A DNA stretch of 64,000 nucleotides from positions 5,704,001 to 5,768,000 of the forward strand of contig NZ_JACHMQ010000001.1 of NCBI RefSeq assembly GCF_014208105.1, given 5' to 3'. The DNA comes from Actinomadura coerulea. Lineage in GTDB: Bacteria > Actinomycetota > Actinomycetes > Streptosporangiales > Streptosporangiaceae. Positions 40,627-50,400 of the stretch are shown piece by piece. The number at the start of each line of letters is the position of its first letter. Position 1 is the first letter of the stretch. The translations under genes and the position numbers were made by a program. The notes under the pieces were generated by a model that did not search any database, had not been told where the DNA came from, and saw only the letters and a list, made by a program, of their open reading frames with translations.

Positions 40627-42645
40627 ATGCGTAGCGAGCTCTCAGTAGAGCTGCAGCGGATGCGGTGGCGAAGCCCCGCAGACGCCGCGGCGACGGCCGT
40701 CGCCGCCGGCATCGCCGGCGTCATCGGCCGCAAGTACGAGTCGCCCGAAATCGGCGACACCGCCGTCATCGGGAACGGCCACGGCCGCCTCGCGGTCTTC
40801 GGCCCCGACGGGAACGTCTGCTCGTGGAACGTTCCCTTCGGCCACGGCGTGCCGGTCTGCAACGGCCTGTACGACGGGACGGAGGACACCGCGTTCCGAC
40901 TCGGTGTCGCCGGTCAGGACCGACCGACCGACATGCGGCTCAAGGCCAACTCGGCCACCCTGGTGTCGACCTGGACGAGCCCCACGGGGCAAGCCCGGGA
41001 GCGGGCCGTCATGGTGGGGTCCCCGACGACCCCCGACGGCAACCAGCTGGTGCGAAGGCTCACCTGTGACAGGGGGAGCATCACCGCCACGCTGGACTTC
41101 CGCCTCCGCTACGGCCACGCGGGCGAGCAGCCGGTCCAGTGGACCGTCCTGCGCTCCGGGCGCGGCTTCACGGAGTACGTCGCCACCGTGGGGAACGTGA
41201 AGATGTTCTTCACGACCAACATGCACCTCACGTTCGGGGAGGGCGGGACCTCGGTCAGGGGGTCTCTGCCCCTGAAGGCCAAGAAGTCCGCCTTCTTCGC
41301 GGTCGGGGGACACGACAGCCTGTCGCCGCGGACCGACAAGGAGGCCAAGCGCCTCATCGTCGAGTCCGAGAAGGGCTGGCTGAAGTACGTCCAGAGCCTG
41401 CGGAACCTCCGCGGCAAGTACGCCGGGATCGCGATCCAAAGCGCGATCAACCTGCGGCTGCTGGGCTACGGGGACGGAGGCTCGTTCTACGCCGCCGCCA
41501 CCCGGAGCCTTCCGGAGGACGACCCGCGGCTCGGCCTGGCCGTGCGGTGCTGGGACTACCTGAAGGACTGGGAGCGTGACGCCGGCCTGACGGTTCTCAG
41601 CCTGACCGACGCGGGAGACCAGAAGGTCCTCCTGGCGCGGTACCGGTGGTACAAGAAGCTGCACGACATCCGCCACAGGTTGGCGATCATGCACGAGGTC
41701 GACGGCGGCAACGTCGCGGACAACGGCGAGATCATCATCCCGGGGATCGGTCACCGCGGTTCGGTCTACCGCGTCGGCAACGGCGCGGGCGACCAGAAGC
41801 AGCACGACTGGACCTCGTACGCGGCGGAGGTGTGCTACCGCCTGGCGCTCCAGGGTCTGATCGACCTGGAGTTCGTGGCGTCCCTCGCCGAGCAGGCCAG
41901 GGACGCCATGTTCAAGCCGTGCTCCGGCGTCTGGGAGATCCGCCCCGCGGAGAACCAGGAGAACGGCGCGAAGTTGAGGGTCTACGCCTCGGCGCAGATC
42001 CTCAACGGCCAGGCTCTGGCCTACTTCTCCAAGATCTTCGAGATGGCGGGGGAGCAGGACAAGGCTCGGGAGTACAAGGCCCTGGCCGCCAAGGTCATGC
42101 CGTGGGTGCGGGACAACTGCGTCAAGCGCGGCGTCATCGTGGCCGCGCCCGACGTGCCCGTGCTGGACTCGTCGATCCTCCTCGCCTTCATGCAGGCGCC
42201 GGACATGTTCGAGTCCGGGGACGAGGAGCTGGTGCGCGCCACGGCGCTCGCCATCGACGAACCCCACACCACCGCGGGACCCCTCAAGGGGCTCCGTGTC
42301 GGCAAGGGGCACGTCCGCTACCACGCGGCCGAGTTCCAGGACGGCATCTCCCTCGCCGAGGAGGGGCTGTTCAACAACATCACGGGCTGGCTGGCCATCG
42401 TGTTCCTCCAGCTCGGCATGCTCCAGCGTGCCGAGACCCTCATGGGGGAGCTGATGGGCACCTTCAACCGGGTGCGGCAGGCCTCCGAGGAGAACACCCC
42501 CGGGGGCCGCGCCCTCGGGAACCTGAACCAGGCGTACGTCTACCAGGCCGTCATCTGGTTCGCCCTTCTCTGGGAGGTCATCATGGCCGAACTCGAGAAG
42601 GCGCAGGCCGCTGAGGCGGCCTCGCGCACCAGCCGCGCCGCGTAA
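40627..42645 (+). CDS. Glycoside hydrolase family 15-like (six-hairpin) protein
   Basis: 672 residues, cytoplasmic (no signal peptide). The N-terminal 250 residues are the beta-sandwich domain seen in bacterial GH15 enzymes (IGNGHGRLAVFGPDGNVCSWNVP). The helical (alpha/alpha)6 part carries VWEIRPAENQENGAKLRVYAS, where the WE glutamate matches the general acid of GH15, and GNLNQAYVYQAVIW, which resembles the GNFPQAFSH end motif with the second catalytic area. Substrate could be a glucoside such as trehalose, dextrin or another glycan; the HFTYSK-like substrate segment of glucoamylases is changed here, so the specificity is doubtful. The ATG at 40627 has a strong ribosome site. Two terminators follow. 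Confidence 0.65.
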   Translation: MRSELSVELQRMRWRSPADAAATAVAAGIAGVIGRKYESPEIGDTAVIGNGHGRLAVFGPDGNVCSWNVPFGHGVPVCNGLYDGTEDTAFRLGVAGQDRPTDMRLKANSATLVSTWTSPTGQARERAVMVGSPTTPDGNQLVRRLTCDRGSITATLDFRLRYGHAGEQPVQWTVLRSGRGFTEYVATVGNVKMFFTTNMHLTFGEGGTSVRGSLPLKAKKSAFFAVGGHDSLSPRTDKEAKRLIVESEKGWLKYVQSLRNLRGKYAGIAIQSAINLRLLGYGDGGSFYAAATRSLPEDDPRLGLAVRCWDYLKDWERDAGLTVLSLTDAGDQKVLLARYRWYKKLHDIRHRLAIMHEVDGGNVADNGEIIIPGIGHRGSVYRVGNGAGDQKQHDWTSYAAEVCYRLALQGLIDLEFVASLAEQARDAMFKPCSGVWEIRPAENQENGAKLRVYASAQILNGQALAYFSKIFEMAGEQDKAREYKALAAKVMPWVRDNCVKRGVIVAAPDVPVLDSSILLAFMQAPDMFESGDEELVRATALAIDEPHTTAGPLKGLRVGKGHVRYHAAEFQDGISLAEEGLFNNITGWLAIVFLQLGMLQRAETLMGELMGTFNRVRQASEENTPGGRALGNLNQAYVYQAVIWFALLWEVIMAELEKAQAAEAASRTSRAA

Positions 42646-42669
42646 CTCGCGGAACGGCAGCAAGTGAAT

Positions 42670-42705
42670 CGTGTCGGCCCGCGCCTTCGGGCGCGGGTCG
42701 GCACG
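42670..42705 (+). terminator. First terminator hairpin after the GH15-like gene
   Basis: CGTGTCGGCCCGCGCC (42670-42685) pairs with GGCGCGGGTCGGCACG (42690-42705), near-perfect, with a TTCG tetraloop. Confidence 0.75.
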
Positions 42706-42725
42706 ACCACAGCAACACCACCGGG

Positions 42726-42755
42726 CCGGCTCGTTCCCTTCGGGGCACGAGCCGG
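42726..42755. terminator. Second terminator hairpin with T-rich tail
   Basis: CCGGCTCGT (42726-42734) and ACGAGCCGG (42747-42755) form a stem extended by an inner CCC-TTCG-GGG. It is followed by TCTTCTT, giving a classical intrinsic terminator for the + strand. Confidence 0.78.
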
Positions 42756-42804
42756 TCTTCTTCGTGCGGCAATGCGATCGTCCACCGCGCTGCTGGTCAA
42801 GGCG

Positions 42805-43686
42805 TCAGGTGAAGAGATCCTCAGCCGAATCGGCACTGACCGCACGCTGGATCCAGCGCTCGATCTGCTCGGAATCGGTGCACCCCTCGACCCGGGCACG
42901 CACGTCCGCAGAAACTTCGAGCCCGCGCGTCTTGAGCATGAGCAGGAGTGCTTTGGCCTCACCTTCGGCGCAGCCCTCGGCGCGGCCCTCGGCCCGGCCC
43001 TCGGCGCGGTGGGTGAGGGCGAACTCTGACTGCCACTCGTAGTTATCGATTTTCACCGTTTCCTCCAGGAGTTTGCGGGCGGCGTCAGAGAACCGCGACA
43101 GTACGTAGTCATGATAAAGCTTTCCGATGTCACCGGTGAGTGAGCCGATGGCTGCGGGGAGGCCTCGGATGACGGCGTCCGACTGAGGGCCGTCCACGTG
43201 GGCGGGGGCGCTGAGGATCGCCAGTTCGGGGAGGCGGCGGGCCTGGGCCGGGTCGGTGATCGGCGGGAGCGTCCCGGGATGGACGGTCAGGGGTTCGAGC
43301 ACCCAGCCGGGGTGCCCCATGTCGATCGGGACGGCGCACCCCTTGGCCGTGGCCTCGTCCGGGCACAGCACGAGAAGCATCACGGGGCAGCGGCGCCGCA
43401 GGCGCAGTGACGCCAGGTAGGCGGGCCAGCTGAAGGTCTTCTGGCTTAAGACTCGCAGCTGGGATTCCACTACGACGCCCAGGGCGGGCGACTCCGGGTC
43501 GCCGAGGAGGACGGTGGCGTCGCAGCGCAGTTCGGCGGGGTTGGTGTCGGCGTAGGACTCTGAGGCCAGCGTGGCTCGCGCGTTGCAGGACACGTCGAGG
43601 CCGAAGACGCTCCGCAACATCTCGGGGACGAGTTGCGGCCTGTTGCGGACCATCTCCAGCGGCAGCTCGTGGTTGTTGGTGGGCAT
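42805..43686 (-). CDS. Rpn-like PD-(D/E)XK family protein
   Basis: 293 residues. The nuclease-like core has ELRCDATVLLGDPESPALGVVVESQ in outline: a conserved Asp in RCDA and the E-x-Q (VVESQ) of the Rpn/transposase-like PD-(D/E)XK group. Rpn proteins are single-strand nicking or recombination-promoting nucleases, often present in many copies. The C-terminal part has tandem AEGRAEGRAEGCAEGE repeats, typical for the family, then a helical end (LLMLKTRGLEVSADVRARV). The ATG at 43686 has no strong ribosome site. The next gene is convergent-free on the other side; the gene is flanked by terminators and looks like an isolated mobile-type cassette. Confidence 0.75.
   Translation of the reverse strand: MPTNNHELPLEMVRNRPQLVPEMLRSVFGLDVSCNARATLASESYADTNPAELRCDATVLLGDPESPALGVVVESQLRVLSQKTFSWPAYLASLRLRRRCPVMLLVLCPDEATAKGCAVPIDMGHPGWVLEPLTVHPGTLPPITDPAQARRLPELAILSAPAHVDGPQSDAVIRGLPAAIGSLTGDIGKLYHDYVLSRFSDAARKLLEETVKIDNYEWQSEFALTHRAEGRAEGRAEGCAEGEAKALLLMLKTRGLEVSADVRARVEGCTDSEQIERWIQRAVSADSAEDLFT
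42963..43010 (-). repeat. Four 12-bp tandem repeats in the Rpn-like gene
   Basis: CTTCGGCGCAGC, CCTCGGCGCGGC, CCTCGGCCCGGC and CCTCGGCGCGGT lie head to tail and encode four AEG(R/C/E) units. Repeat number in this region varies between family members. Confidence 0.75.
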
Positions 43687-43821
43687 GAGAGCAAGCTAAG
43701 AGTAATCACTTGGCAACGTTGAGCTAATGAGGTGTTTTCCTCCCTGCGGGCCATGGCAGAGAGGATCGCGATAGCTCGATCGCGCCATCGGGCTGGCCGG
43801 GGAGGACGGTGTCGGTGCTGG

Positions 43822-44430
43822 TCAGGGCAGGATGTGGTCCAGGACGAGCCATGCGCCCAGGGCGGTCATCGCGGCTCCCGAGAGGCGGGTGACCGCGCGG
43901 GCTGCTGCGGGGCGGGGGTCCAGGACCGTGCGGGTCAGGGTGCCGAGGCAGAGGTAGAACGCGGCGCAGGTGGTCATGAAGGTGAGGCCCAGGACGGCGA
44001 GCTGCGCGGGGATCGGCCAGGCGTAGCGCGGGTCGGTGAACTGGGGCAGCAGGGCGAGGAAGATCAGCAGGCCCTTGGGGTTGAGGCCGCTCACGCCGAT
44101 GCCGTGCAGGTAGGTGCTCCAGCCGGCGCCGGCGCCGGTCCGGACGTCGAGGGCGGAGGGGCGGGCGAAGGTCGTCGCGCCGTGCTGGACGAGGTAGAGA
44201 CCGCCGGCGACGGTGAGGGCCGTCAGGGCGGACGGGGAACCGGCGACGAGTGCGCCGACGCCCGCGGCGACGATCGCGGTCACCGCGGCGTAGCCGGTGA
44301 CCAGACCGGCCACGGCGGGGACGACCCCGCCGCGCAGTCCGGCGCCGATGGTGAGCGCCCAGTCCGCGCCCGGGACGGCGATCAGCAGCAGCGCCACCGC
44401 CCAGAACGCGAGCACCGGTTCCGTCGCCAT
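43822..44430 (-). CDS. LysE/RhtB-family amino-acid exporter
   Basis: 202 residues with about six membrane helices. The N-terminus FWAVALLLIAVPGADWALTIGAGLRGG contains the P-G-P-like signature (VPGADW) of the family. It should export an amino acid or analogue from the cytoplasm using the proton gradient. The gene is divergent from an Lrp/AsnC regulator with 108 bases between starts, a pairing widely seen for LysE exporters. An inverted repeat TTTCAA-N11-TTGAAA lies between them. The ATG at 44430 has GAGGAA upstream. Confidence 0.9.
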   Translation of the reverse strand: MATEPVLAFWAVALLLIAVPGADWALTIGAGLRGGVVPAVAGLVTGYAAVTAIVAAGVGALVAGSPSALTALTVAGGLYLVQHGATTFARPSALDVRTGAGAGWSTYLHGIGVSGLNPKGLLIFLALLPQFTDPRYAWPIPAQLAVLGLTFMTTCAAFYLCLGTLTRTVLDPRPAAARAVTRLSGAAMTALGAWLVLDHILP

Positions 44431-44491
44431 CGCGTTCCTCCCCGGCTGGCGGCCATTGCGGGGAGAATACGTTTGAACTGGCGGAAAATGG

Positions 44492-44514
44492 TTTCAACTT
44501 TTGGCCGATTGAAA
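44492..44514. promoter_or_regulatory. Inverted repeat TTTCAA-N11-TTGAAA between LysE and Lrp genes
   Basis: TTTCAA (44492-44497) and TTGAAA (44509-44514) flank an 11-base centre in the divergent promoter region; a further TTGAA at 44473-44477 and the A/T-rich surroundings fit an Lrp-type site. It is the likely operator for both genes. Confidence 0.55.
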
Positions 44515-44538
44515 TCGTTTTGTGGAAGAATCTGCTTT

Positions 44539-44991
44539 GTGGACGCCATCGATCGGAAGATCCTTGCCGTGCTCCAGGAGGACGGCCGGTTGACGGTCAC
44601 CGAGCTGGCGGCGCGGGTGGGGCTGAGCGTCTCGCCGTGCCATCGGCGGCTGCGTGAGCTGGAGCGCGGCGGCACGATCCGCGGATACCGCGCGGTCGTG
44701 GACGCCGCCGCGCTCGGCCTGACCTTCCAGGCGCTGGTCTTCGTCACCATGCGGCAGGAGGACCGCGACACGCTGCTCGGCTTCGAGGCCGCCGTCGCGC
44801 GGGTGCCGGAGGTGGTGCAGGCCCAGCGTCTTTTCGGCGATCCCGACTATCTGCTGCGCATCGTCACCGCGGATCTGAAGGCCTATCAGGAGTTGGAGGA
44901 CGACGTCCTCGCGGCGTTGCCGGGGGTGCAGCGGCTGAACTCCACGCTCGTCATGAAGCACGTCGTGAACGATCGGCCGCTGCCCACCTGA
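44539..44991 (+). CDS. Lrp/AsnC-family transcriptional regulator
   Basis: 150 residues from GTG 44539. The helix-turn-helix is at the N-terminus (DRKILAVLQEDGRLTVTELAARVGLSVSPCHRRLRELERGG; SVSPCHRRL is diagnostic), followed by the RAM ligand domain (VVQAQRLFGDPDYLLRIVT, LPGVQRLNSTLVMKHVV). It probably senses the amino acid that the divergent LysE protein exports, and turns that gene on. The ribosome site is weak (GGAAG 14 bases upstream), so translation may be low. Confidence 0.92.
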   Translation: MDAIDRKILAVLQEDGRLTVTELAARVGLSVSPCHRRLRELERGGTIRGYRAVVDAAALGLTFQALVFVTMRQEDRDTLLGFEAAVARVPEVVQAQRLFGDPDYLLRIVTADLKAYQELEDDVLAALPGVQRLNSTLVMKHVVNDRPLPT

Positions 44992-44992
44992 G

Positions 44993-45877
44993 CTACTGCC
45001 TGACGATCCAGTGGTCGTTCGCGCCGGCGCGGACGAATCGCAGCGACGGGCACAGATAGTCGCGGGGATTCGGGGTCGCGGTCGGCTGCCAGGGCGAGTC
45101 CGAAGCGGTCGCCGGGCTCCAGGCGCCGTTCCGGCGGAGCTGGATGGAACTGCTCTCGAAGACGACGTTCTTCGCGTCCGCGCAGTAGTAGGCGTTGCCC
45201 GTGCTCGGGTCGCGGGACGCGTAGATCTCGAAGATGTCCCAGCCGTAGGCGAGCGAGCTCGTGTCCCGGCCCGACTTGCTGTAGAAGAGGCTCCAGGAAT
45301 TCGTGGTGTGGTTGTAGAGGTACGCCGACCACGCGTTGGTGGAGGCGTTCGTCTTGACGAGCTGAACGCTGTAGGAGGGGCGCCCGTTCACGCTCCTGGT
45401 GTAGGTCCGGAGGAAGTTCGCGTCCATCTTCACTTCCTTGGCGGGTCCGTTGCCGCCGCACCAGTCCCAGGCCCAGATCTCGTTCCCGACGGCCTGGGAG
45501 TAGACGGTCGTGATCTCCATGCAGGACCCGGCGGCCTTGATGGTGGGCGTGTAGGTGAAGTCGGCGCCGTTCGACACCCGGTAGCTCGTGTCGACGCTGT
45601 GGGTGGCCGTCAGCCCGTCGTGGGAGCCGGCGGCCGGCTCGACGCCCCAGAAGTGATGGATCTGCTCACGGCGCAGGCGGGAGCGGTGCAGGTCGCGGAA
45701 TCTCCGCACGGCCTGGGCGTTGCGGGCGTCGGGGATGAATGTGCGGGCGCCCGCGACGTGCCCGCTTTTCGGGCCGGACGGGTCGGGAGCGGGGCCCGGC
45801 GCCGCGGAGACGCTCGCGGCGGGAATGGCGGTAAAGGCGGCGAGAACGGCGCAGGCGAGCAGGGTTCGACGCTGCAT
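44993..45877 (-). CDS. Secreted protein of unknown function with four cysteines
   Basis: 294 residues. ATG 45877 (GTG 45880 in frame) lies seven bases after AAGGAG. A signal peptide (TLLACAVLAAFTAIPAASVSA) leads into a mature protein rich in Tyr, Trp, Asn and Ser (SYSVQLVKTNASTNAWSAYLYNHTTNSW in outline) with cysteines in GSCMEIT, WDWCGGN, YYCADA and YLCPS, likely two disulfides. No catalytic motif is recognised; the composition suggests a beta-rich carbohydrate- or surface-binding domain. It abuts the stop of the Lrp gene by one base, tail to tail, and lies between it and the lipid cluster. No link to that cluster is visible. Confidence 0.7.
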   Translation of the reverse strand: MQRRTLLACAVLAAFTAIPAASVSAAPGPAPDPSGPKSGHVAGARTFIPDARNAQAVRRFRDLHRSRLRREQIHHFWGVEPAAGSHDGLTATHSVDTSYRVSNGADFTYTPTIKAAGSCMEITTVYSQAVGNEIWAWDWCGGNGPAKEVKMDANFLRTYTRSVNGRPSYSVQLVKTNASTNAWSAYLYNHTTNSWSLFYSKSGRDTSSLAYGWDIFEIYASRDPSTGNAYYCADAKNVVFESSSIQLRRNGAWSPATASDSPWQPTATPNPRDYLCPSLRFVRAGANDHWIVRQ

Positions 45878-46005
45878 CACGCGACTCCTTTTGGCGGGGG
45901 GCGGTCTGCTAGCGCGCGCTAATGCCGTCCCAAAGAATCGCTATCCGCGCCTCGTACTGTCAACGAAACGTTTTTCAACCCGCCTTCAGAAGGCGTAGAA
46001 ACAAA

Positions 46006-46035
46006 GGGACGGGCCCCGCGCTCCGGGCCCGTCCC
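46006..46035 (-). terminator. Intrinsic terminator of the PKS-ccr operon
   Basis: GGGACGGGCCC (46006-46016) and GGGCCCGTCCC (46025-46035) form a perfect 11-bp stem. On the minus strand the stem is followed by TTTGTTTC, a classical T-tract. It lies 11 bases after the ccr stop. Confidence 0.88.
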
Positions 46036-46046
46036 GCCGGCGTGGG

Positions 46047-47381
46047 TCAGCGGCGGTAGAGGTTGAGCTTCTCCTCGCCGATGCGCTCGCGCAGCGCCGG
46101 GTCGTCCACGCCCTGGCCCTCGCCGGTGGCGGCGCACAGGACCGCGACCTTGCCGATGTGCTGGTTCGTCTGGACGGCGCGGGTCGCGTCCCCGGCCTCG
46201 TCCAGCGGGAAGACCTTCGACAGCGTCGGATGGATCATGCCGAGCCCGATCAGCCGGTTGGTCTCGACGGCCTCGTGGTAGTTGAAGCCGTGCGAGCCGA
46301 TGATGCTCTTCAGCCGCATCCACAGGAACCGGTTGTCGTACTCGTGCCGGTACCCGGTGGAGGAACCGCAGGTGACGATCTTTCCGCCGCGCTTGGCGAC
46401 GTAGACGGACGCGCCGAACGTCTCGCGGCCGAGGTACTCGAACACGATGCCGGGGTCCTCGCCGACGAGCCGGCGGATCGCCTCGCCCAGCATCCGGCCG
46501 GCCTTGGGGTGCCGCAGGCCCTGCTCGCCGAGCTCCAGGTCGTTGCGGTTGATGACGTGCTCGCAGCCCTGCGACCGGACGATCTCCGCCTTCTCCTCGG
46601 AGGAGACCACGGCGACCGGGATACCGCCGCCGTTCCTGACGAGCTGCGTCGCGAAGGAGCCGAGGCCGCCGGTCGCGCCCCAGATCAGCACGACGTCGCC
46701 CTGCTTCATGCGGGCGCCGTGCGAACCGACGAGCATCCGGTAGGCGGTCGCGGCGCACAGCGTGTTCGAGCCCGCCTCCTCCCACGTCAGGTGGGCGGGC
46801 TTGCGGATCAGCTGGTTCGCCTTGACGATGCAGTACTCGCCGAGCGACCCGAAGTTCGTCTCGAAGCCCCACGCGAGCTGGCTCTCCGACATCATGCCGT
46901 CGTCGTAGGAGCCGTGGTCCTCCTCGTCCACGTAGGACGGGGACAGCACGACCTTGTCGCCGACCTTCCAGCTCTTCACGCCGCTGCCGGTGCGCACGAC
47001 GACGCCCGAGCCGTCCGAACCGAGGATGTGGTGCGGCAGGTCGTGCCGGGCGCCGTACCAGCCCTGCCGGCCGAACTTCTCCAGGAACGCGAACGTGGGG
47101 ACCGGCTCGAAGATCGCCGACCAGACGGTGTTGAAGTTGATCGCGGCGGACATCACCGCGACGACGCACTCGTCGGGCGCGAGCTCGGGCATCTCGACCT
47201 CGCCGACGTGCAGGGAGCGGCGCACGTCCTTGTCGGTCTGGCCCTCGAAGATCCCGACCTCGTCCTTGCGGGTGAACGCCGCGCGGAAGCGGGTCGGCAG
47301 GTCGATCTCCTGCAGCTCGGGACCGCTCGCGCCGGACCGGACGGCGTCGAGCAGGGCGTGGGACGGGCCGGGGTGGGCCAT
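46047..47381 (-). CDS. ccr: Crotonyl-CoA carboxylase/reductase
   Basis: 444 residues. It reductively carboxylates crotonyl-CoA (or a longer 2-enoyl-CoA) with NADPH and CO2 to ethylmalonyl-CoA (or another alkylmalonyl-CoA). The CO2-binding residues known from Kitasatospora Ccr are kept: Asn in AINFNTVWSA, Phe-Glu in WGFETNFGSLG and His in IGSHGFNYHEA. Other family marks are WYGARHDLPHHILGSDGSG and the NADPH loop WGATGGLGSFATQLV. It is 38 bases downstream of the polyketide synthase stop with GGAGG before the ATG, so it is in the same operon and most likely supplies the extender unit. It is not part of an ethylmalonyl-CoA cycle cluster. Confidence 0.95.
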   Translation of the reverse strand: MAHPGPSHALLDAVRSGASGPELQEIDLPTRFRAAFTRKDEVGIFEGQTDKDVRRSLHVGEVEMPELAPDECVVAVMSAAINFNTVWSAIFEPVPTFAFLEKFGRQGWYGARHDLPHHILGSDGSGVVVRTGSGVKSWKVGDKVVLSPSYVDEEDHGSYDDGMMSESQLAWGFETNFGSLGEYCIVKANQLIRKPAHLTWEEAGSNTLCAATAYRMLVGSHGARMKQGDVVLIWGATGGLGSFATQLVRNGGGIPVAVVSSEEKAEIVRSQGCEHVINRNDLELGEQGLRHPKAGRMLGEAIRRLVGEDPGIVFEYLGRETFGASVYVAKRGGKIVTCGSSTGYRHEYDNRFLWMRLKSIIGSHGFNYHEAVETNRLIGLGMIHPTLSKVFPLDEAGDATRAVQTNQHIGKVAVLCAATGEGQGVDDPALRERIGEEKLNLYRR

Positions 47382-47419
47382 GGGGATGTCCTCCGTGGAA
47401 CGGGTTCGGGGGGCGGCCC

Positions 47420-50400
47420 TCAGCGGGCCGTGATCGGCGCGGGGACGGCGTCGCTCTCCCGCCGTCCCGCGAGCCGGGCCTCCAGGTGCGCGGCGAGAAC
47501 GCCCACACCGGGCGGATCGAGCAGGTTGAGATGGTGCGCGCCGGGGATCGTGACGATCTCCAGGTCGGCGCAGAGCCCACCGAAACCGTTGGTCCCGTCG
47601 AGCGCGTAGCGCGCGTCCCGCACGGCCCAGGGGGTCTCCTCGGGCGCGTGGTAGAGGACGACGTGGCCGTCGTAGGGCTCCGGCTTGTACGCCTCCAGGG
47701 AGCGGGTGTCCTGGTGGGACGTGAGCTGGTGGGTGAGCGCCGCCGGGGGGATGTGGTCCACCAGGGGCGCCGCACGCTCCATGACCAGCGCGAACTGCGA
47801 CTCCTCGTCGAGCCCGGCCAGCTCCTCGTAGGTGAGGGCGACCTCCAGGCCGTAGGTCTCGTTGATGTAGTCGGCGAACGCGGAGAAGCGCCGGGCGAGC
47901 GTGTCGGACTCGTCGTCCACCGCCAGCGGGAGGCCGGCGTCGAACAGCGCGACGAACTCGACCTCGCGGCCCGCCGCCCGCAGCTGCCGGGCCGTCTCGT
48001 AGGCGAGGACGCCGCCGAACGACCAGCCGCCGAGCCGGAACGCGCCCTCGGGCTGCGCCTCCAGCAGGTGCCGGACGTAGCGGGCGGCGCGCTCCTCGAC
48101 CGGCGGCGCGTCCTCGAACCGCTCCAGCCCGTACACCGGCTGGTCGTCGCCGAGCAGGTCGACGAGCTGGCGGTAGCAGGCGGTGGTGCCGCCGGCCGGG
48201 TGCGCGATGAAGATCGGCCGCCTGCCGCCGGAGTCATCGTGGGGGGACGACCCCCCACGCCCCCCGGAGAAAAGCCCGTGGAGCGGCCGGACGGTCTGCC
48301 GCGCCGCCTCCTCGTCGGCCGCCCTGAGGTACTCGGCGACGTTCTGCGCCGTCGGCGTCTCGAACAGCTCCCCGCGGGTGACCTCGCCGCCGAGCTCCCG
48401 CGCGACGAGCGCGACGACCCGGTCGGCGTCGCGGTCCCGCCCGCCGAGGTCGGCGAAGAAGTCGGCGGTGACGCCGACGCGGTCGAGGCCGAGGACGTCC
48501 TCGAAGATGCGGACGGCGAGGCGCTCGGCGGCGTCGCGCGGCATGACGTACCCGGACTCGGCGTTCGGCACCGCCGCGGGGGCGGGGGCGGGGGCGTCGG
48601 CGAGGCCGAGCTCGCCGGCCGCCCACTCCTCGAAGACGTTCACGCTGGCGCCCTGGAGCAGCACCGACGCCGGGACGGTCAGCCCGAGGTCGTGCTCGAC
48701 GCCGCTCTTGATCCGGACCGCGACGAGGGAGTCCAGGCCGAGGTCGGTGAGCGGGACGGACGGGTCCAGGCGCTGCGGGTCGAAGCCGAGCACGGCCGCG
48801 ATCCGGTGCCTGACCTGCGCGGCGATCATTCTGCGGGCGGTGGCCGGGTCGAGCCCCCCTAGCGCCTCGACGCCGGGCCAGTCGCCGGCGTCGTCCCCGC
48901 CGAGTTCCCCGGCGGCCTCGGTGAGCGCGGCGAAGTACGGCATGTTCCGGATCTCCGGGAACAGGCCGACGGCGGTGGCGGGGTCGAAGCGCAGCACGCC
49001 CGTCGCCGCCCTGCCGTGCACGAGGAGCGCCTCCAGCGCCTCCGCGCCCTCCGCCGGGCTGATCGGGTCGATGACGGCGACCGACGTCTCGGCGGCGCCG
49101 CCGACCTGCGACCACGTGCCCCAGTTGATGGTCGTTCCGGGGCGCCCGTTCGCGCGCCGGTACGCCATGAGCGCGTCGATCGCGGCGTTCGCGGCGGCGT
49201 AGGCGGCCTGCCCCGGGGAGCCGAGCAGCGCGGCCGCCGAGGAGTGCGTGACGAGCCAGTCGAGGTCGAGGTCCCAGGTGGCCTCGCTGAGCCGCCGCGC
49301 GCCCTCGACCTTCGCCGTCCACACCCTGTGGAGATCCTCCGGGCCGAGGTCGGCGATCAGCCGGTCGTCGATCGCTCCGGCGCCGTGCACCACCCCGCAC
49401 AGCCTGGTCCCGCCCTCCTGGGCGACCCTGACCAGGCGTTCGGCGGTGCCGGGCTGGGCGATGTCGCCGAGCACGACGCCGACGTCGACGCCGTCCTCCC
49501 GCAGGCGGGCGATCACCTTCTCGGCGTCGGCGCCGGGGCCGCCGCGCCCGGACAGGACGATGCGCCCGGCGCCCCGCTCGGCCAGCAGCCGCGCGGTGAC
49601 CAGGCCGATCCCGCCGTACCCGCCGGTGACGACGTACGCGCCGCCGCGCCGGACGGCGCGCCTCTTCCTGGCCGGCGTCTCCGGCAGGACGGCCAGCGCG
49701 AGGCGCGCCACGCGCCGGGTGCCGGCGCGCCAGGCGACCTCCCGCGCGTCGTCGCCCGCGAGCAGTTCCGCGACCAGATCGGCGGGACGGTCGACGTCCA
49801 CATGGGTGGCCCGCTGGGCGGTGCGTTCAAACGCCAGAACCCGGGTGAGCGCGCTGACGAACGCGTGGCCGGGCACGCCCTCGCCCGCCAGGGGCAGCGC
49901 GGAGCGGGTCGCGACGTAGAGGCGGGGACCGTCGGGCAGCGAGCGGCTCACCCCCGCGACGGCGAGGACGAGCTCCTCGTCCACGAGATCGGCGGACGGG
50001 ACGAGCACGACGCCCTCGACCGGCTCGGCCATGGCCGGATGGTCGTCCGGCGGCCGGTTCGTCGGCCGGTGCCGGATGACGCGCTTCCCGCGCCGCTCCA
50101 GCCCGGAGGCGGTCGCGTCGCCGAGCGCGTCGCCCTCCTCGGCGAGGACCAGCCAGGTGCCGCCTTCGGACGGCTCGGCGCCCTCCGGAAGGGGCGTCTC
50201 GTCCCAGACGAGTTCGACGAGCTTGTCGGCGAGCGGGACGGGGATGTCGTGGCGCTCGACCCGGCGGAGCACGATGCCGGTCGCCTCGGCGAGGACCTGG
50301 CCGTCCGCCGCCAGGAGCGCGACCGAGCCCGTCACGCCCTCGTCGGCCCGGACGACCTTCGCCTGGACGTGGCCGCCGCGGTGCGTCGGGCCGAACACGC

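Noticed and set aside
42963..43010. Possible CRISPR-like short repeats
   Set aside because: Repeats are contiguous 12-mers in a coding frame without spacers; they encode AEGR units.
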